Shown here piece after piece: positions 26,780-35,390 of a DNA stretch of 51,009 nt. The notes beneath the pieces are model-generated. The model saw only the letters and a list, made by a program, of their open reading frames with translations, did no database searches and was not told where the DNA came from. A program made the translations under genes and the position numbers. This DNA comes from Alterirhizorhabdus solaris (GTDB lineage Bacteria > Pseudomonadota > Alphaproteobacteria > Sphingomonadales > Sphingomonadaceae): contig NZ_VNIM01000022.1 of the NCBI RefSeq assembly GCF_007785815.1, forward strand, positions 1-51,009, in the 5' to 3' direction. Numbering within the stretch: the stretch's first letter is position 1; each line of letters begins with the position of its first letter.

Positions 26780-27342
26780 TGGCCCGGGCCGAACGCGGCG
26801 ACCGCTATACGCGGGTGGCGATCTGGCTGCACTGGGTCATCGCCGCGTTCGTGCTCTACAATCTCACCGGCGGGATCTACGGCTCGTTCCTGCCCGAAAC
26901 GGCGCCGAACCCCCTGTTCAGCGGCCACAAGGCGCTGGGGATCACCATCCTGTTCCTCAGCCTTGCCCGGCTGGCGTGGCGGCTCACTCACCGCCCGCCG
27001 CCGCTGCCGGCGATGCCGCGCTGGCAGGCGGGGAGCGCCCATGCGCTGCACTGGCTCTTCTACGTGCTCATCATCCTGATGCCGCTGTCGGGCTGGATCT
27101 TCAGCTCCGCCGGGATGAAGCGGTGGCCGCTCAACTGGTTCGGGCTGTTCGACATCCCGTATCTGCCGATCGCGCAGAGCGTGACGGGGGGTGCGCCCGC
27201 CTTCACGTTCCACGTCTACGCCGGGTGGATCATGGCGGGTCTGGTGATGCTCCATATCGCCGCCGCGCTGAAGCATCACCTCGTCGATCGGGATCGCACG
27301 CTGGCGCGGATGCTGCCCGGTGCGGAGCCCCGGCAGGGGTGA
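26779..27342 (+). CDS. Cytochrome b561 (di-haem membrane protein)
   Basis: The 187-aa product MARAERGDRYTRVAIWLHWV has four membrane helices. The haem-ligand His pattern is IWLHWVIAAF in helix 1, FSGHKALG before helix 2, HALHWLFYVLIILMPLSGWI in helix 3 and HVYAGWIMAGLVMLHIAAAL in helix 4. It shuttles electrons from quinol, and some members act as superoxide oxidases. It is coupled to sapC. It is followed after 46 bp by the promoter of a candidate small RNA. Confidence 0.93.
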   Translation: MARAERGDRYTRVAIWLHWVIAAFVLYNLTGGIYGSFLPETAPNPLFSGHKALGITILFLSLARLAWRLTHRPPPLPAMPRWQAGSAHALHWLFYVLIILMPLSGWIFSSAGMKRWPLNWFGLFDIPYLPIAQSVTGGAPAFTFHVYAGWIMAGLVMLHIAAALKHHLVDRDRTLARMLPGAEPRQG

Positions 27343-27388
27343 GTCAAGCGGGAGTTAAGCGGAATGAAAAATTTCGCGCGACTGTGAC

Positions 27389-27417
27389 TTGAAAGCCATC
27401 GGCGTCCGCTCTATCTC
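27389..27417 (+). promoter_or_regulatory. Sigma-70-type promoter of the candidate small RNA
   Basis: TTGAAA (27389-27394) and TATCTC (27412-27417) are exactly 17 bp apart, giving a predicted start near 27424. No coding frame with a ribosome site follows before the terminator at 27496-27527. Confidence 0.7.
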
Positions 27418-27423
27418 AGTGTC

Positions 27424-27527
27424 AGTGCTGGCCGCGCCCCCCTTTCGCGGTTGGCATCAGCGTACCTTCGGGTACGCTTCCTCCCTGAACCTTGGCCACC
27501 TCGTGCGAAAGCACGGGGTGGTTTTTT
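27424..27527 (+). ncRNA. Candidate trans-acting small RNA with anti-Shine-Dalgarno segment
   Basis: About 104 nt lie between a good promoter and a strong terminator. Hairpin 1 pairs 27426-27436 with 27446-27456 (11 bp including three G-T pairs, C-rich loop). Hairpin 2 pairs 27459-27466 with 27471-27478 (8 bp) and has a UUCG tetraloop. The single-stranded linker then reads UCCUCCC (27479-27485), complementary to Shine-Dalgarno sequences. Hairpin 3 pairs 27496-27506 with 27511-27521 (11 bp), has a GAAA loop and is followed by six T's. No ORF with a ribosome site is present. The layout resembles alphaproteobacterial small RNAs that use CCUCC loops to pair with ribosome sites. It is also convergent with the next gene, whose transcript it could terminate. 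Confidence 0.8.
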
Positions 27528-27546
27528 CTTGGGGGCCGCCGATGGG

Positions 27547-28425
27547 CTACTCCGCGGCGAGCGTTGTTTCCGGCACCGCCGCCAGTTCGGCGAGCAGCGC
27601 CTTCACCATGCCCTCCACGAGCGCGACCGTCTCCGCCAGGCCCGCGCCGGGCGTCCGCAAGTCCGGCCGGAGATACAGGCTCCGGTCTATTTCCATCTGC
27701 ACCGCGTGGATCGCGCCCGGCGGGCGGCCATGGCGATCGAGCGTGTGGCCCCCGGCATAGGGGGCGTTGCGGGCGGTCGCGATCCCGCGCGCGGCCGCCA
27801 CTTCCTGCAAGCGCGCGACGAAACGTGGCGCGCAGGCCCGGCCATGGGCATCACCGAAGACGAGGCGCGGCGCGGCCCGGCCGCCGACCGGCGCCAGCGG
27901 CGGCATGGAATGCAGGTCGAGCAGCACGGCGATGCCGAACCGCGCCCGGGCCGCCGCCAGTGCATCGGCGATGGCGCCATGCCACGGGCGATGGTCGCTG
28001 GCGATGCGCGCCGCCACCTCCGCTTCGGTCAGCCGCTGGCGCATGATCTCGCCCGCGCCCGCGATGCGTCGTGGGATCAGGCCCAGCCCGCCGCGCACCT
28101 TGGCCGAGACGATCAGCGTGCCGGGGCGCGGCGCGGGCGCGATCATCGCCGCGTCGATCTCGCGCTCGTCGCGGTTGAGGTCGATCCACGCGCGCGCGCG
28201 CCGCTGGACGAAGGTGGTGATGCCCATAGCGGGCAGGCCGGCGGCCAGCGCATCGGCGTGGCGATCCTCCAGCGCGGCGAGCGTTTCCACCGGTAGGGTG
28301 CTGCGCTCGACCAGCGACGCCGGATAGTCCCGCCCGGCATGGGGCACGCTTACCACCAGCGGGGTCAGCGGATCGGTCGGCCCGAGCCGATCGAACGGGG
28401 CCGGGCTGTCATGCGTCGCCTTCAT
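27547..28425 (-). CDS. N-formylglutamate amidohydrolase-family protein
   Basis: The 292-aa product carries the family motifs VVSVPHAGRDYP near residue 25, ALEDRHADALA, RAWIDLNRDEREID (metal and substrate residues), LLDLHSMPP near residue 170 and FGDAHGRAC. The HxxE/DLHS pattern is that of the zinc carboxypeptidase-like FGase fold. N-formylglutamate deformylation belongs to histidine breakdown, but no hut genes are nearby. In alphaproteobacteria this gene is often found beside cpdR, as here, which suggests a separate or housekeeping role. It is divergent from cpdR. Confidence 0.9.
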   Translation of the reverse strand: MKATHDSPAPFDRLGPTDPLTPLVVSVPHAGRDYPASLVERSTLPVETLAALEDRHADALAAGLPAMGITTFVQRRARAWIDLNRDEREIDAAMIAPAPRPGTLIVSAKVRGGLGLIPRRIAGAGEIMRQRLTEAEVAARIASDHRPWHGAIADALAAARARFGIAVLLDLHSMPPLAPVGGRAAPRLVFGDAHGRACAPRFVARLQEVAAARGIATARNAPYAGGHTLDRHGRPPGAIHAVQMEIDRSLYLRPDLRTPGAGLAETVALVEGMVKALLAELAAVPETTLAAE

Positions 28426-28594
28426 CGGCGGACGCTAGAGCCTGATCGCCTGAAGGGGAAGCGCCGAGCGCGTCCGCCGACGAGGTGAATCGGGCTCCCG
28501 CCACAGGGCCTGGCCGGGGCGGGGCAGGTGGCAAATCGTAAAGGCTTCCCGCATATCATGCGCGGCTTGGGACGATCGAGGACGGGCTGACAGA

Positions 28595-28969
28595 ATGATT
28601 CGCATCCTTCTCGCGGAGGACGATGCCTCGATGCGCGAGTATCTGGCACGTGCGCTCGAACGCGTGGGCTATGCCGTGACGGCGGTGGACTGCGGCACGG
28701 CGGCGCTGCCGCTGCTGGAAAACCGCCCGTTCGACCTGTTGCTGACCGACATCGTGATGCCCGGCATGGACGGGATCGAGCTGGCCCAGCACGCCGGCAC
28801 GATCGCCCCCTCGATGCGGGTGATGTTCATCACCGGTTTCGCCGCCGTGTCGCTACGGGGCGGCCATGCCCCGGCCAACGCCAAGATCCTGTCCAAGCCG
28901 TTCCACCTGCGCGAACTGGTGGCGGAGGTGGACCGGATGTTCATGGTGGGCGAGGCGTCGGAGCTCTAG
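28595..28969 (+). CDS. cpdR: CpdR-type single-domain response regulator
   Basis: The 124-aa receiver has the acidic pair EDD at residues 8-10, phospho-acceptor Asp52 in LLTDIVMPGMDG, Thr in MFITGFAA and Lys in LSKPFHLREL, with no output domain. LSKPFHLR and the length are characteristic of CpdR. In Caulobacter, unphosphorylated CpdR takes ClpXP to the pole and primes degradation of CtrA-pathway proteins; phosphorylation by ChpT blocks this. It is divergent from the amidohydrolase gene. Its TAG stop interlocks with the stop of the convergent mdoH in a shared CTAG. Confidence 0.9.
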   Translation: MIRILLAEDDASMREYLARALERVGYAVTAVDCGTAALPLLENRPFDLLLTDIVMPGMDGIELAQHAGTIAPSMRVMFITGFAAVSLRGGHAPANAKILSKPFHLRELVAEVDRMFMVGEASEL

Positions 28970-30747
28970 CGCTCGGCGGCGCCTGCCGGCCGCAGATCGG
29001 GTTCGGTCGGTGCGGGCGGCACGCCAAACAGGCCGAGGTCGCGCGCGCGGGTGCCCAGGCTATTGCGCGCCGTCCACATCGCCAGCCACGGCGCCGCCAG
29101 CAGCCCGAGCGTGACGGGCGCCAGCCACGCCGCCGCGATGGGGGCGACCGGCGCGATCGTCAGCGACAGCAGCCCGGCCACGACATGCCAGCGGTAGCGG
29201 CGCAGCGCATCCTCGAACGAGATGCCGTCGCTCTCGCGCGACTGGGTGGACCAGCGGGATCGCTTGCCGCGCACGATGCCGACGAGGTCGATCGTCTGCG
29301 TCAGCATCGCGGCGGGGGCGAACAGGATGGAAAGCACCACCTCCACCGCGACCGACCGCGCCAGCCGCCGCCCGCCGCCGAAGCCGTGCCGCCGTGCCGG
29401 ATCGGACAGCACCCAGGCCAGCGCCATCGCCTTGGGGCCGAACAGCAGCAGCACCGTGAGCGCCAGCACGTCGACCGTCGATCCGGCCACGGCGGCGGGC
29501 GCATCCTGCCCCAGTTGCGCCGCCAGCGTCGTCAGGATCAGCAGCAGCCACAGCGGCGAGGTGATGTAGGCCGACGCGCCGACCAGCAGCTGCAACCGGC
29601 TGACCCAGTGGAACCCGGCCGACCCGAGCAGGCGGATGTGCTGGATGTTGCCCTGCGCCCAGCGCCGGTCGCGGATGGCGTGATCGATCATCGTCGGCGG
29701 ATATTCCTCGTAGCTGCCGCCGATCATCACCATGTGCACCGCCCAGCCGCGCCGCCGCAGCAGCGCCGCCTCCACCATGTCGTGGCTCAGCACATGGCCG
29801 CCGAACGGTGCGGGGCCGAGCAGTTCGGGCAGGCCGCAGCTTTCGGCGAAGGCGGCGGTGCGCACGATCGCGTTGTGCCCCCAGAAGGTGCCCTCCGCGC
29901 CGAACCACCACAGCATCCCCGCCGTCGAGACCGGGCCGTACAGCACGCTGGCGAACTGCATCCACCGCTGGAACAGGGTGGTGGCGGCGATCACCGTCGG
30001 CACCGTCTGGATCAGCGCCACCGCCGGCCGGGCCTCGATCGCGGAGGCGAGGGTGGCGATCGTCCGGCCGCTCATCAGACTGTCGGCGTCCAGCACCACC
30101 ATATAGGCATAAGCGCCGCCGAACCGGCCGACCCATTCGGCGATGTTGCCGGGCTTGGCGGCGATGTTCGCGGTCCGCCGCCGGTAGTAGAGCGGCACGG
30201 GGGAGGCGGGCGCCAGCGCCTCCCAGCAGCGTTCCTCCTCGACGCCGGCCGCCAATCCGGAATCGCTGAGGATGAAGAAATCGGTCGTCGCCGCGTCGCC
30301 GGCCGCCTTGATCGAGCGCAACATCGCCGCCACCCGGGCGAAGACGGCGCGGACGTCCTCGTTGTGCACCGGCATCAGCACGGCGGTGCGCCCCGTGGCG
30401 GCGTTCGCCACCTCGGGCGCGGTGATATAGCCGGGGGAGCGGCCGCTCATCAGCAGCGAGAAGCCGATCACCGCGCCGACGAAGCCGAACGCGATCCAGG
30501 CGAACAGCGGGAAGAACAGCAGCATCAGCAGATAGTCGAGGGCGCTGAGGCCATCGCGCGCCAGCACCGGTTTCAGCCCGGACAAGGCGGCAAGGCCCAG
30601 CAGCAGCGTCGCCAGCAGCAGCAGCAGCCGCCGCGCGAGCATGTCGCTCGGCCCCGTAGCATCGGGCACCGAGGGCGGCACGGCGCGGCTGAACCGCTGG
30701 CGCGGCATCACCAGCGGCGATTCGGCGGGAAGCGGGGGCGGCATCAT
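28966..30747 (-). CDS. mdoH: Glucans biosynthesis glucosyltransferase MdoH/OpgH (short form)
   Basis: The 593-aa inner-membrane glycosyltransferase starts with a short proline-rich cytoplasmic stretch. Two membrane helices (about 38-60, 70-100) follow, then a family 2 catalytic domain with VLMPVHNEDVR, the DxD in VVLDADSLMSG, the GGHVLSHDMVEAAL acceptor motif and the RRWAQGN (QxxRW-type) motif. Further helices run to the C-terminus. It elongates the osmoregulated periplasmic glucan backbone from UDP-glucose with acyl carrier protein. The E. coli enzyme is near 850 aa, so long N- and C-terminal parts are absent here. It is 27 bp downstream of mdoG. Confidence 0.92.
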   Translation of the reverse strand: MMPPPLPAESPLVMPRQRFSRAVPPSVPDATGPSDMLARRLLLLLATLLLGLAALSGLKPVLARDGLSALDYLLMLLFFPLFAWIAFGFVGAVIGFSLLMSGRSPGYITAPEVANAATGRTAVLMPVHNEDVRAVFARVAAMLRSIKAAGDAATTDFFILSDSGLAAGVEEERCWEALAPASPVPLYYRRRTANIAAKPGNIAEWVGRFGGAYAYMVVLDADSLMSGRTIATLASAIEARPAVALIQTVPTVIAATTLFQRWMQFASVLYGPVSTAGMLWWFGAEGTFWGHNAIVRTAAFAESCGLPELLGPAPFGGHVLSHDMVEAALLRRRGWAVHMVMIGGSYEEYPPTMIDHAIRDRRWAQGNIQHIRLLGSAGFHWVSRLQLLVGASAYITSPLWLLLILTTLAAQLGQDAPAAVAGSTVDVLALTVLLLFGPKAMALAWVLSDPARRHGFGGGRRLARSVAVEVVLSILFAPAAMLTQTIDLVGIVRGKRSRWSTQSRESDGISFEDALRRYRWHVVAGLLSLTIAPVAPIAAAWLAPVTLGLLAAPWLAMWTARNSLGTRARDLGLFGVPPAPTEPDLRPAGAAER

Positions 30748-30774
30748 CGGGCGCAGATCATCGGGCGGCCGTCA

Positions 30775-32265
30775 TCAGCCGACGGGAACGATGATCGTCT
30801 CGCTCAACGCCTGATCGCCGCGTCGCAGGAACAGGCGCACCGTCGCCGGATCGGTGGCGGGGCCGGACGGCGCCACGTCCAGCGTCGCCCGCCACAGGCC
30901 GCGCTGGCCGACGACGGGATAGGCGGCGCTGGCGAGCAGGGTGCCGTGCGCTACCCCGGCCTCCACCGTCACCCCGCTGTCGCGGCCGAGGCCGACGAGC
31001 GCGTCGCCGAGGAAATCGACCACCAGCTTGCGCGCGCCCGCCACCGGCTCGTGCCCCGGGCGGCCGGCGGTGCCGAAGCGACAGGCGATCGCACGCGAGG
31101 GGGCGGTGGCGGCGGGATCGGCCGAGTTCCAGGTCAGCCGGTAGTCGAACGCCAGCCGCGTGCCGCGCTTCACCGGCGCTTCGGGTGTCCAGAAGGCGAC
31201 GACGTTGTCGGTGGTCTCGCCCGTGGTGGGGAAGGCGAACAGCGAGACGGCGCCCGGCCCCCACGCCCCCTTCGGCTCGATCCACAGGTTCGGGCGGCGA
31301 TCGTAGAAGGCGCCGTCGTCCTGATAGTTGGCGAAATCGCGGTCGCGCTGGATCAGGCCGAAGCCACGCGGGTTCCGGTCGGCGAACGAGTCGATCGTCT
31401 CGCGCGGCGGGTTCACCAGCGGCCGCCAGATCCGCTCGCCGCTGCCGGTGGCGAGCGCGAGGCCATCCGAATCGTGGATCTCGGGCCGCCAGTCGGTCGC
31501 GGCGTCGTGCCGGCCCTCGCCGTACCAGAACATGCTGGTGGCAGGCGCCACGCCCAGCCGCGTGACCGGACGGCGGAAGAACAGCACGCTCGACACGTCC
31601 TGTACCACGCCCGCCGCAAACCGGCAGTCGAAGCGGAACGCCCCCGTCACGCTCGGCCCGTCGAGCAGGGCGTGGATCAGATAGGCGTTGGCCCCGCGCG
31701 GCTCGATCCAGAAGTCGGTGAAGACGGGGAACTCCTCCTGCCCCGTAATGCCGGTGTCGATCGCGATCGCGCGGGCGGACAGGCCATACTGGTCCTGCGC
31801 GCCGGCCGCGCGGAAATAGGAGGCGCCGAGGAAGGCGAGCCAGTCGCTGTCGCGCCCCGGCGTGATCGCGCGAAAGCCGGCGATGCCGAGCGCGCCGGTG
31901 CCGCCTCCCCGCGTGGCGAACAGATCGGGCGAGAAGACGACCGGACGGGCGCGGCCCTGTTCGACGAGATTGATCGCCACCGGCACCGGCGCCATCGCCG
32001 TCAGCGGAAACAGGCGGATGCCGCCCGCCAGTGTGCGATCCTCGCGGAAGCGAAGCCCGCCGGCCGCGTCGTAGTCGATCCGCGCGGCGGCGGCGACAGG
32101 CGGCACGGAGCGGAAGGGCGCGGCGGCGCGGCGCGCGGCCATCGCCTGCAACCCCTCCCACGAGAAGGCTCGTCCGGGCGAGGCGCGGGTGGCGGCGGCG
32201 AGCGGCGTCGCGCCGGTCAGCGCGGCGAGCAGGGCGAGGGTGGAGCGTCGGTCGAGGTCGGCCAT
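30775..32265 (-). CDS. mdoG: Periplasmic glucan biosynthesis protein MdoG/OpgD-type
   Basis: The 496-aa product has a twin-Arg signal (ADLDRRSTLALLAALTGATP) with cleavage near residue 25. The mature beta-sandwich protein has the family stretches FSWEGLQAMAARRAAAPFR, RFREDRTLAGGIRLFPLT, EFPVFTDFWIEP, SMFWYGEGRHD and RDRDFANYQDDGAFYDRRPN. The Tat signal suggests the OpgD branch. It shapes or branches periplasmic glucans with the MdoH membrane enzyme. It is first in a two-gene operon. Confidence 0.92.
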   Translation of the reverse strand: MADLDRRSTLALLAALTGATPLAAATRASPGRAFSWEGLQAMAARRAAAPFRSVPPVAAAARIDYDAAGGLRFREDRTLAGGIRLFPLTAMAPVPVAINLVEQGRARPVVFSPDLFATRGGGTGALGIAGFRAITPGRDSDWLAFLGASYFRAAGAQDQYGLSARAIAIDTGITGQEEFPVFTDFWIEPRGANAYLIHALLDGPSVTGAFRFDCRFAAGVVQDVSSVLFFRRPVTRLGVAPATSMFWYGEGRHDAATDWRPEIHDSDGLALATGSGERIWRPLVNPPRETIDSFADRNPRGFGLIQRDRDFANYQDDGAFYDRRPNLWIEPKGAWGPGAVSLFAFPTTGETTDNVVAFWTPEAPVKRGTRLAFDYRLTWNSADPAATAPSRAIACRFGTAGRPGHEPVAGARKLVVDFLGDALVGLGRDSGVTVEAGVAHGTLLASAAYPVVGQRGLWRATLDVAPSGPATDPATVRLFLRRGDQALSETIIVPVG

Positions 32266-32405
32266 CCGCCTATTGGACGCGGACGCCCCCGCTTTGCAAT
32301 CCGACCCACGACGATCCGCCCCGCTTGCGCGCGTGGCGGAGCAAGCGCGGCGAGCGGCGAATCATGATACCGTGTCCGCCGATCCATTTCGCAAAGGGGG
32401 AGGGG

Positions 32406-32603
32406 ATGTCGCTGACGGTAACGCTGGTTCTGCTCATGCTCGCGTTCGTCGGCGGCGCATTGGTGCCGCTGCTCGCGCTGATCGCGATCTTGCGCGAGGA
32501 TGAACCGACGCAGGATGTAACCCCGTCGCCCGTGCAACGTCCGCTCCACCGCCTGCGTGAACGCATATTGCTGCGATGGGACAGCACCCGCCGCCTGCGC
32601 TGA
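32406..32603 (+). CDS. 65-aa single-pass membrane protein
   Basis: The product begins MSLTVTLVLLMLAFVGGALV and continues PLLALIAILRED, one hydrophobic helix, then a basic cytoplasmic tail (LHRLRERILLRWDSTRRLR). A very purine-rich AAAGGGGGAGGGG run lies immediately before the ATG, giving a strong though close ribosome site. No family is recognised. It is divergent from mdoG and lies just left of the attL repeat, so it was the gene downstream of tRNA-Val before the element inserted. Confidence 0.75.
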   Translation: MSLTVTLVLLMLAFVGGALVPLLALIAILREDEPTQDVTPSPVQRPLHRLRERILLRWDSTRRLR

Positions 32604-32637
32604 GCCGCGTGCCGCGACCGGCCAAACGGGGAGTGAA

Positions 32638-32683
32638 TGGTGGGCGTGGCAAGGATTGAACTTGCGACCCCTGCGATGTCAAC
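32638..32683. repeat. attL: displaced 3' half of tRNA-Val
   Basis: Identical for 46 bp to 49916-49961, running from the encoded CCA end through the T-arm into the anticodon loop. Sequence diverges immediately outside the repeat on both sides. Confidence 0.95.
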
Positions 32684-32918
32684 GAAGGCGATAGCCCGGA
32701 TTTCTGCAAGAAATCAGCTTCTATCTGTCCCGTTGGCAATGCACCAACCGCCGCAATCCCGGGCGTAATCTCACCCAACGCCGAAATCGCGCCGAACGCC
32801 TTCCACGACATCATGGCGCTCCTGAGCGCCATCCCGCTGTCACGAGCGCGCGCCTGAACATCACGTTTCAGGCGGCGCATTCGTGCGCCCATCGACTTCC
32901 CATCCGGGAGCCGACACG

Positions 32919-33773
32919 ATGTCGCCTACTCACGAAACCGGCGCGCCAGCATCGCGCCACATACGCAACCTGATCCGCTCCGCCGGCGCTGCCCTCAGCG
33001 GGCGCGAGCGCGCCCGCGATCGCGAGGTCCGCCGCAACAGCTTCGACGTCGACGACGGCCGGGCGCAGCCTTGGTCGCCGATCGGCGATGGCTCGATCGG
33101 CCACGGCCTCGCCCATCGCGAGGCATTGGTCCGGACGGCCGAAGAGCTCCGCCGCCAGTTGTGGAAGGAGCTTCCGGTCCGGGAGATCCGCGCCGCCCGC
33201 CAGCGCCGCGACGAGGCCGCAGCCGAGCTGCGAGGCTATCAGGACGGCGCCGCCGCGCCGGTCGGCCGACCGGCGACCCTGCGGCAGGAGATCGAGCGGC
33301 TGGATGTGGTACTGGCACGCGGCCACAACCGGCTTCAGCGCCTCGACGTCACCGTGCTGCAGGCGACGCTGAAGTTCGTCGACTTCGCCACCGGCCGCCT
33401 GTTCCCCTGCATCGAGACGATCGCCGAGTCGGCCGGCTGCCATAGGAACAGCGTCGTCAACGCCCTGCGCCGGCTCAGTGCGCACGGCATCCTCTCGTGG
33501 GTCAGGCGGAGCCAGAAGACGGGGAACGATGGCGAATTCGGCCCGCAGCGCGAGCAGACGTCGAACGCCTATTATTTCGAGCACCGGCAGCGCATGGCGC
33601 CCCGGGTGTGGCAGCGCTTCTGCCAGCTGCTCACGATGAAGGTGCGCCGCCTCGGTGCGCGCATCGCGGCCCCGGCCGCTGCCAAGCCCGGGGCGCTGCC
33701 CGAGGTAAAGGATCCCGCCCTGCGAAAGGCGCTGGACCGCCTCGGTGCTCTTATCCCCAACGCGAGTACATGA
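32919..33773 (+). CDS. Winged-helix, replication-initiator-like protein
   Basis: The 284-aa product from the ATG at 32919 (GGGAG site 8 nt upstream) has a charged N-terminal region rich in Arg with a coiled-coil-like stretch (about 85-130). A winged helix follows, LDVTVLQATLKFVDFATGRL through CIETIAESAGCHRNSVVNAL and RRLSAHGILSWVRR, then TSNAYYF. This order (conditions for a helix-turn-helix followed by a beta wing and YYF) is common in plasmid and phage replication-associated HTH proteins. It is the first gene inside attL. The function in replication is inferred from fold and place only. Confidence 0.65.
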   Translation: MSPTHETGAPASRHIRNLIRSAGAALSGRERARDREVRRNSFDVDDGRAQPWSPIGDGSIGHGLAHREALVRTAEELRRQLWKELPVREIRAARQRRDEAAAELRGYQDGAAAPVGRPATLRQEIERLDVVLARGHNRLQRLDVTVLQATLKFVDFATGRLFPCIETIAESAGCHRNSVVNALRRLSAHGILSWVRRSQKTGNDGEFGPQREQTSNAYYFEHRQRMAPRVWQRFCQLLTMKVRRLGARIAAPAAAKPGALPEVKDPALRKALDRLGALIPNAST

Positions 33774-34002
33774 AATGTGCGCTATCCGCCCCAAGAGCTT
33801 GAAGGGATAAGGAATGGGATCGCTAACGCGACCCCATGCACCAGTTTGATGCTCCCCCAGACCGCGATCGATCGCCTAACGCCAACCGGCCGCCAAGCAT
33901 GAGCGTCCGGCATGTGGCGGCTTGCGCCGCCACGGGGCTTGGCGAGGGGGAGGAGCACGGATCGTGCCACCCGGTCCGCACCCGCCCGCATGGTGCTACG
34001 TC

Positions 34003-35223
34003 TCAGATCCCGTCCAGCTCGTCGGCCCATACCTGAAACAGCCGTCGCCGGCGCGGGAGGTGGAGCGCGCGGTTGTACGCCCCCTCCACCTTGCGATTGA
34101 TGCCCTCGTCGCGCTCGTCGCGCCCGCCGCCGGCGTGGCCCAGTGCGCGATCGATTGCGCCACGATCCTCCGGAAACCGCTCGTTGAGGATCGTGGAAAA
34201 GGTCGCACGCCAGCCGTGGGGCACATGCCGCCCGGCGAAGCCCGCGCGCCGGTAGAGCGCGCCGATCGCGCCCTCGCCGATCGGCGCTGCGCCATCCCCG
34301 CCCGGAAAGATCAGCCCGCCGCCGTGGTTTAGCGCGCGCGCTGCGCGCAGCAGCGCCACCGCCTGCGCGCTGAGCGGCACGAGGTGATCGTTCGCGGCAT
34401 CGAGCTTCTTCGCGGCCGCCAGCTTCATCCGCGCCGCCGGCACCCGCCACGTCGGCGCGTCGCCATCGATATCCTCGATCTCATTCCAGCACGCGCCGCG
34501 CACCGCCGCCAGCCGCACGGCCGTCAGCGCCAGAAATCGCGACGCGAGTTTCACCGCCGGCGCGGCGTCGACGCCATCGGTCGTAAGGAGCAGCGCGCGC
34601 ACCTCGGCGACGTCGACGATCGCCGGCTGCCGGCGTGCCGGCGCCGGCGGCATCAGAGCACGCCCGATTCGCGCAGCCGGATCCACGTCGACGAGGCCTT
34701 CGGCGATCGCATGCTCGAAAACCATCGAGATCCGCTGGCGCACGCGCCGCGCCGTCTCGCGCCGGCCGCGCCGCTCGATGGCGCGCAGCGCATCTACCAC
34801 CACCGGCGGCGTGATCTCGGCGAGCGGCATCGCGCCGATCGCCGGGAAGACGTCGCGCTGAAGACTGGCGAGAACGTCGGTGGCATGCACCGTCGTCCAG
34901 CGCGGCAACGTATGTGCGTGCCATGCACAAGCGACATCCTCGAACGTGCGAATTTGCACGATCGCGGCGGCCGGGGCGACGCGAGGATCCTCGCCTCGAT
35001 CGAGCCGCGCGCGGGCCTCGTCGCGCCGCGCGCGCGCCGCGTCGAGCGAGATCTCCGGCCAGGTGCCGAAGGTGAGCAGCTGCTCGCGCCCTTCCCAGCG
35101 GAATCGCAGGCGGAAAGACCGGCGGCCGTTGGGCGCAACGAACAGGTGCAGGCCGCCGGCATCCGGCAGCTTGTAGCCGGCCGGGCGCGGCCGCGCGGCA
35201 CGCACCGCCTTGTCGGTGAGCAT
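34003..35223 (-). CDS. P4-type tyrosine integrase (DUF4102 N-domain)
   Basis: The 406-aa product begins MLTDKAVRAARPRPAGYKLP and has the DUF4102 arm-binding domain (DAGGLHLFVAPNGRRSFRLR), a SAM-like core-binding domain (about 110-190), and the catalytic domain. The catalytic residues are Arg in TAVRLAAVRGACW, His-x-x-Arg in HGWRATFSTILNE, His in RALGHAGGG and Tyr in VEGAYNRALHL. All are present, so it may be active. Longer in-frame starts exist, but MLTDKAV fits the family. It is unrelated in detail to the recombinase at the right end; two integrases point to a composite or replaced module. Confidence 0.92.
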   Translation of the reverse strand: MLTDKAVRAARPRPAGYKLPDAGGLHLFVAPNGRRSFRLRFRWEGREQLLTFGTWPEISLDAARARRDEARARLDRGEDPRVAPAAAIVQIRTFEDVACAWHAHTLPRWTTVHATDVLASLQRDVFPAIGAMPLAEITPPVVVDALRAIERRGRRETARRVRQRISMVFEHAIAEGLVDVDPAARIGRALMPPAPARRQPAIVDVAEVRALLLTTDGVDAAPAVKLASRFLALTAVRLAAVRGACWNEIEDIDGDAPTWRVPAARMKLAAAKKLDAANDHLVPLSAQAVALLRAARALNHGGGLIFPGGDGAAPIGEGAIGALYRRAGFAGRHVPHGWRATFSTILNERFPEDRGAIDRALGHAGGGRDERDEGINRKVEGAYNRALHLPRRRRLFQVWADELDGI

Positions 35224-35390
35224 GATCCTACCCCGCATGTTGAGTTCTGGAATGGAAGATGAGGCGGCCGGCGGCCGCTGCGCGGCGGACAACCCCTCCG
35301 CCTCGCGCTATTCAGGTGGCGCATTTCCGCGCTTTTCCGGGGGCGCCGGCGGGCCGATACCCACCCACCGGCGCACGATACCCACACAGA

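Noticed and set aside
32434-32892. Leftward 152-codon frame starting inside the element
   Set aside because: It reads across attL into chromosome, partly through tRNA sequence, and has no good ribosome site. The first 70 residues might be a small element gene, but there is no support.
33836-34036. 66-codon rightward frame and a GTGGCGGC/GCCGCCAC hairpin between the HTH gene and integrase
   Set aside because: The frame lacks a ribosome site and overlaps the integrase 3' end; the hairpin (33914-33933) has no T-tract, so it was not called a terminator.
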